From Blumeriella jaapii (Eukaryota; Ascomycota; Leotiomycetes; Helotiales; Drepanopezizaceae): DNA of 64,000 bases. The notes beneath the pieces are model-generated. The model did not search any database. It saw only the letters and a program-made list of their open reading frames with translations, and was not told the origin of the DNA. The translations under genes and the position numbers were made by a program. Of the stretch, positions 58,401-64,000 are shown piece by piece. Every line of letters starts with the position of its first letter. The stretch's first letter is position 1. The DNA lies in the NCBI GenBank assembly GCA_009599575.1, contig VWND01000015.1, positions 744,001 through 808,000 on the forward strand. Reading direction: 5' to 3'.

Positions 58401-59080
58401 GGATAGCTGTGCTTGACGCTCCATACGCCCTTGCCATCATCGTGTTATGTCTCTTTTGTGGATGTTCGAATCTTTCGAACCCTTCGAACGGCTGCCAGAG
58501 CTTGAGAGGATGAAAATACAAGGCGAGGTGCCGTATTGCTTCAAATCCGCTGCGTCTGCCCCAAGTTGCCCCTGTTGCTGTTTCGCGGCGTCTTTGTCGC
58601 TTTGAACCAACAACCCGTCACTGTTTTTGGGGATCCATTGTCATACTCTATCTATGTTCCGAAGCATCTCCGCCTCAACACTCCGTATCTCCAGTACCGT
58701 TTCATACCACCCAGAAGAGACATCTGATTTTCTACCGCACACACACTGACCCATCACTACCATAGACCGGCCGAGTATCGCCTCGTAACTCGGCGTCTCG
58801 GGGAGGTGACGGCTCCAAGCACTCCCAAACCTCTTCCTCGCCAATCCACGGTTCGCCGTTGCAGAAAGAAGTCCCTCAGGGTAGTGCGACGAATCCGAAT
58901 CTGAACGTGGATCAGAGCACAGTGGGTGACGTCAAAGGCGACGGCGCCGCGGTGCCGCAGGCGCTCGGTGGGAGGAGCACGATAGAGAGCATGCCAGTCC
59001 ATGCTACGAGTCGGGGGTTCAGAGAGGGCGGGCAGAGGATGATTACGAATATTGACGAGCGGGACGAGGGGGTCACGTGA
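55470..59080 (+). CDS. wc-1: White Collar-1 blue-light photoreceptor and GATA factor
   Basis: LOV-domain photoreceptor that pairs with WC-2 to activate light-induced and circadian genes. Two exons, 55470-58316 and 58766-59080, give 1053 aa. The ATG at 55470 begins [18 protein letters not shown], a typical start. Domains in order: Met/Asn/Gln-rich N-terminus; LOV (about residues 340-480) with the flavin-binding GQNCRFLQ, photoactive Cys at about 400; PAS-B (about 545-655); PAS-C (about 675-775); a basic KKKRKRRK nuclear signal; and a GATA zinc finger C-X2-C-X18-C-X2-C at about 917-942 (CANC...CNSC). The first exon ends AKQ|GTGAGT. The 3' exon resumes [14 protein letters not shown], the expected continuation after the finger. 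Without splicing, the frame would run into [10 protein letters not shown] and stop at 58406. The poly-Gln tract of Neurospora WC-1 is absent. Confidence 0.95.
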
Positions 59081-60563
59081 AGCATCGAGCTGGTCTTACG
59101 ATCCTTGATCAGCGGAGTTTTGAGGCGAGACGTGCAAGCCGAAACCTCCAGCCACGGGCGCGCCGCCGGGTGGAGTAGGCGAGGACTGCAGATGAACGGG
59201 ACGGCACGACCTGTGCTGCTCTGGCGGAACAGACGGCACGAAGAGGGTGGGAACCGGGTAGACCGGGTGCGAAGACGTTGGAGTTTTTCCGGACGTATGC
59301 GGTCAGTAGGGCCCGACACCGTATGGCCGATTGGTTGTGGTTTACTTCTTCTTCTCAACATTTAGCTGGGCGGGCGGGCGGCCTGCACGCTCCGTTAGCT
59401 CGGGGCTCGGGGGCAAGGGACACGCAAGGGGTTCCGGGGGTTTGACACGGTTTGATAGGTACATGCTTCTTCAGGTTTTCATGGCTGGGTTTGCCTTGCC
59501 TTGCCACATCGGGCAGACCAGGCAGGGCAGCCGCACTTACTTACGCTCATCACGTTTATTACGTTACTCACTCCTATTCCATGTCTTCATCTTCATCTAT
59601 TTTATCTTGATAGAGAAGGAAAGGGGGAGAGAGAGAGAGAGAGAGGAAGAAAGAAAGAAAGAGGGACAATGAATGAATGACTGGAACAAATCCTAATTCG
59701 ATGTTCATTTTTCTGCGACGCTATGTTCAGTACTAGCTAAAGAACGGAACGCTGCACATGGGAGAACGGAACGTCGGTCAAGATCAAGGTGCATACAATC
59801 AACGAGTCAACGATTGTAAAGTAGTTCCGAAGTCTCCATCTAGGCTTGGTGCAAGACCAACCTCCGTCTTGCCGAGCCCCAATTCAGCGTAGGAAAAGAC
59901 AGAGCTTATGTTTTGACTTGATTGGGGAAGATAGGAGAAAGGGGCCAGATTTGATCGCTCATGCGTTGTGCATCTTTTCTTCGAGATCGGTACTTAGGGA
60001 TTAGCATCGCCGTTGAGAAAATCGAGGCGAGGCGAGGTCGAAGTTGTTTTTCGAAGCCGTAAACGAGCAGCGTTCAGGGGTATCACGTGACAGATATCAA
60101 GGAGCTCGAATTAGGTACGGAAAGTAATCAGAAACTAGTCGTGTCGTATGAATTGGAATGAGTGCAATTGATTTCGACCATTCGATGAAGAGTGACCTTC
60201 TCACTCAAGTGATCTCACGTGATAATTATGTAGCATGTAGGCAAGAAGATAATCCGGACCGCAGGCTTGGTCTCGACCCCGCCCCCGCCTTCGAGGCGTC
60301 TTGGACGACGTCGACATCTCGAACAATCCACCCCTTTCCCTCGTTTTCACGACCAGTTCTACAACCTCACTTCTACCAAGTTTCCTGACTCGACTTTCTT
60401 TGGATGGTTAATCTAAGCTTCTCCAGGTTTCGACTTCTCCTACGCTTCGTCCAATCGTTTCTCCCAAGCCTAGGCAATCTCACAATACCTCAGTCATCAC
60501 CATCTCCGCCTCGCCTCATCTCATAACCTTTCTCAAGCCCCGGCTCTTCAACCATCTTTCATC
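59081..60563. other. Intergenic region WC-1 / AMMECR1
   Basis: No gene recognised; open frames on the minus strand near 58912-59361 are antisense to the WC-1 last exon. A GA-repeat lies at about 59625-59660. TCACGTGA occurs at 60083-60090 and 60215-60222, 475 and 343 bp upstream of the AMMECR1 start. Confidence 0.55.
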
Positions 60564-61484
60564 ATGGCCTCCGTGGAGCACTGCCTCTACTGCTTCGAGA
60601 CACTCTCCGCAACGCTGGAGAAACGCCAGCCCATGACCCTCGAACAGGTCCAAGTCTCTTGGGCCTCGTACCCCAAAGGCCTCGAAGAAGACGACGAAGA
60701 CACGGCCCCAGAAGCCACCGAAGCCATTGCCTCGCCCTCGCCCTCGCCTCCCCCAGGCTCCTCAAAATCGAAGCTCCGAATCCCTGTCTTACAACGCCTG
60801 GGCCGTAGCAGCTCCTCGAACTCGACGCCCTCGATATCTACATCCTCATCTTCCTCGCTCGCAGTAGACACGGCGGCCACGAGCCCTGAGACCAGGGCAT
60901 ATAGCCCCGTTGGCCTGCACCCGCGCCGTACCTCCCAGCGCTCAAGCACCATAACGTCCAGCCCGCTCTTCGTCACCTGGAACACGATCGCGTCCTCGTC
61001 GTCCTCCTCGCGCTCTCTCCGCGGCTGCATCGGCACCTTCGAGGCGCAACCTATCGCGTCCGGCCTGGAATCCTATGCCCTGATCTCTGCGCTGCAGGAC
61101 CACCGTTTCAGCCCTATCGCGCTTCCCGAGCTGCCCCGGCTCGAGGTCTCCGTTACACTGCTCACGGACTTTGAGGATGCCGCGGACCCGATGGACTGGG
61201 AGATGGGCGTGCACGGCCTGCGCATCAGCTTCTACGCCCGCAACAGACGCTTTGGCAGCTGCTACCTGCCCGACGTGCCGGTCGAGCAGGGCTGGAGCAA
61301 GGAGGAAACGATTTTGAGTCTCATGCGGAAGGCCGGCTGGAATGGGCGGCGCGAGAGGTGGAGGGATGTTGGCGATTTCCAAACGGTCAGGTTCCAGGGA
61401 AAGGCGGAGAGCCTGGGGTATGAGGAGTTCAGGAAGTGGAGGGACTGGGTTAAGAAGGAGGAGGAGGAGGCCGCCAGGAAGTAG
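60564..61484 (+). CDS. AMMECR1-domain protein
   Basis: Single exon, 306 aa. The conserved core is in two parts separated by a Ser-rich insertion. The N-terminal part (HCLYCFETLSATLEKRQPM) is followed by a ~100-residue low-complexity insert (Pro/Ser-rich). The second part holds PLFVTWNTI, LRGCIGTFEAQPIASGLESY, ALISALQDHRFSPIALPELP, LEVSVTLLTDFEDA, GVHGLRISF and SCYLPDVPVEQGWSKEETIL. LRGCIG is the signature of AMMECR1 proteins. The biochemical role of the family is unknown, although it is conserved from archaea to humans. The reading frame is intact. Confidence 0.95.
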   Translation: MASVEHCLYCFETLSATLEKRQPMTLEQVQVSWASYPKGLEEDDEDTAPEATEAIASPSPSPPPGSSKSKLRIPVLQRLGRSSSSNSTPSISTSSSSSLAVDTAATSPETRAYSPVGLHPRRTSQRSSTITSSPLFVTWNTIASSSSSSRSLRGCIGTFEAQPIASGLESYALISALQDHRFSPIALPELPRLEVSVTLLTDFEDAADPMDWEMGVHGLRISFYARNRRFGSCYLPDVPVEQGWSKEETILSLMRKAGWNGRRERWRDVGDFQTVRFQGKAESLGYEEFRKWRDWVKKEEEEAARK

Positions 61485-62041
61485 ACGCGGGTGATGGGTG
61501 AATGGGTAGACAGGGGCAAGCATACGGTGGCTGGCAATCAGGCGTTGTACAGGACGGGCGAGGATGGATCTCGGGATAGCTCTGGCGATGGCATGGGTGC
61601 GCTGTTGTGTTTGCGTTGGTTTGGATTGACCGGCGGGGATTTCAATGGTAGTTAGGCACTTGAGCTGAACATGCTGAGATCATAACATTTGCAACCGAAC
61701 AAGAATCGCGGGTGTATACGCGCATGGGTATGTCCTTCTCTCTCTTCCCCTCTCTCTCTCTCTCTCTCTCTTTCTCAAGCGCCGATCTGTACAGTATCAA
61801 AAGCATACTCCAGTACAGCGAGCGCTGGCTGGCGGGCCGGCTGGCTGGCTGTCCGACAGTGTTCCCCTTTTCCATTTCCATTGCAGTTCGTTTCTCATCT
61901 CCCCATCTTCTCATCTACCTCATGCCATCCCTCTCATGCCATCCCTCACATGCCCGTCCGCCGTGCACAGCGGACCGTCGGTCCATCGAACCGCGGGAGA
62001 CTCGGTCGGCTCATCGTGTCGGCTCGCGAGCCGGCGTTGCT
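61485..62041. other. Convergent intergenic region AMMECR1 / Ras
   Basis: No gene recognised. Contains a CT microsatellite near 61740-61775 and GGCTGGCTGGCGGGCCGGCTGG near 61826-61850. Confidence 0.6.
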
Positions 62042-62907
62042 CTACTTCCAGCAAGCCAGGGCTCGACAGAACGCCTTCAACCTGTCCATCGGCCTCTCCC
62101 TCTCCGGCGGCAGCGGCAGACTCATCGCCTTCTCCGGCCCTCCCGGCAGCGGGCTCAGCGGCGCCGTGACGGCTCTCCTCGTGCCCAGCGCGCTCTCGGC
62201 CCTCAGGCTCGCGTCGTCCCTCCGCTCCCCCAGGCCGCCGCCGAGGTCGACCGTCAGGCCGCCATGCTGCGCGTGGAGAGCCAGCCGCCGCGCCTCCACC
62301 ACGCGCCGGATGATCAGCGCGAACGTCTCTTCGATGTTGACCGTGTTGCGCGCGCTCGTCTCCATGAAGCCGCAGCCGTGCTTGCGCGCCACTCGAGGCC
62401 CATCTGCGCCGAAACCTGACGCGACTCCTGGAGATCGCACTTGTTGCCCGCGACGATCTTGACCGGCTTCACAGGACCCGTGTCAGCTCCGGCGCCGCCG
62501 CCGCCGCCCTTGCCCCTCTTCCGGCCCACCGTCTGGTCGCGCTCCCAGGCATCCATGCGCGTCTCGGCCTCGATGTCGATCAGGTCGTTGAACTCCTGCA
62601 GCACGCGCAGGCTGTTGAGGTTCGTGATGTCGTAGACGAGCAGGAAGGCGTCGGAGCGCAGGTTCGACGAGGCCCACATGCCGCGGTACTCCTCCTGGCC
62701 GGCCGTGTCCGTCAGCGAGAGGTGGTACGTCTGCCCGTCGACCTTGCGCGTGATGCTGTACGAGTCCTCGATCGTCGGGTCGTACTCGTGCGTCCATTGC
62801 GAGCGCACGAGCCGGAGTGTGATGGAGGACTTGCCGCAACCGCCGTCGCCGCAGATCGTGATGGTGATGCGGTGCGGGTAGTCCGCAGAGGAGGGGGAGG
62901 TTGACAT
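62042..62907 (-). CDS. Atypical Ras-family small GTPase, frameshifted
   Basis: Single exon on the minus strand, about 288 aa once a frameshift is bridged. Nucleotide-binding motifs are GDGGCGKSS (G1, about residues 20-28), DPTIEDSYS (switch I), DTAGQEEYRGM (G3), AGNKCDLQ (G4) and METSARN (G5). A Gly/Lys-rich insertion (RKRGKGGGGGAGADTG) sits between G3 and G4, unusual for Ras. In the segment after QMGLEW the frame shifts: one G is missing near 62389-62391, and restoring it continues ARKHGCGFMETSARNTV. The C-terminus is extended and Arg/Pro-rich, ending FCRALACWK, so no CAAX box is visible; the two Cys could be palmitoylated. A further undetected indel near the 3' end is possible. Related proteins occur widely in filamentous ascomycetes; the role is unknown to me. 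Confidence 0.85.

Positions 62908-64000
<1,093 letters not shown>

Overview
The window is nuclear DNA of a filamentous ascomycete (Pezizomycotina). The evidence is: genes carrying short GT-AG introns (about 45-70 nt, often with a CTGAC/CTAAC-type branch site), a White Collar-1 photoreceptor, a hydrophobin, a sedolisin protease, an SDS23-type CBS protein, and protein sequences that read like those of Dothideomycetes. The class assignment is inference from remembered family resemblance and was not tested. No rRNA, tRNA, CRISPR array, intact transposon or virus was found.

Layout. 1-6275: low-complexity DNA with a ~130-bp minisatellite and many CA, TCTGG and ACAGT tracts. 6276-7973: a conserved fungal regulator-like protein. 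7974-13304: gene-free and repeat-rich, with a diverged ~300-bp repeat array, a 69-bp inverted-repeat element and long simple repeats. 13305-19408: compact housekeeping block: complex I 23-kDa subunit (-) head-to-head with mitochondrial acyl carrier protein (+), VPS74/GOLPH3 (+), and Rrp14/SURF6 (-). 20448-23946: a conserved protein of unknown function and a class I-type hydrophobin. 24910-35409: RAD54 (-), an SLC25 carrier (+), DNA ligase I (-) divergent from a RINT-1/Tip20 protein (+). 36764-37862: a YMC1-type mitochondrial carrier. 38671-45839: a secreted sedolisin, a ~4.3-kb AT-rich gene-poor island with a probable protein-kinase relic, and a small secreted protein. 47278-53844: Sds23 (-) and karyopherin Kap121/Pse1 (+). 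55470-59080: White Collar-1, whose last exon lies behind a 449-nt intron. 60564-62907: an AMMECR1 protein (+) and an atypical Ras GTPase (-). 62908-64000: low-complexity DNA ending in a TACTGTC satellite.

Functionally the genes are mostly housekeeping: respiration (complex I 23 kDa, ACP), DNA replication and repair (ligase I, Rad54), vesicle transport (Vps74, RINT-1/Tip20), nuclear import (Kap121), ribosome biogenesis (Rrp14), cell-cycle control (Sds23) and metabolite carriers. The surface and secreted genes (hydrophobin, sedolisin, small secreted protein) sit beside gene-poor DNA.

Quality warning: five conserved genes (complex I 23 kDa, VPS74, Rrp14, DNA ligase I, Ras) each contain one frameshift that no intron explains. 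Three look like clean one-base deletions. Other long genes (RAD54, KAP121, WC-1, RINT-1, SDS23) are intact. Residual assembly indels are the simplest explanation.
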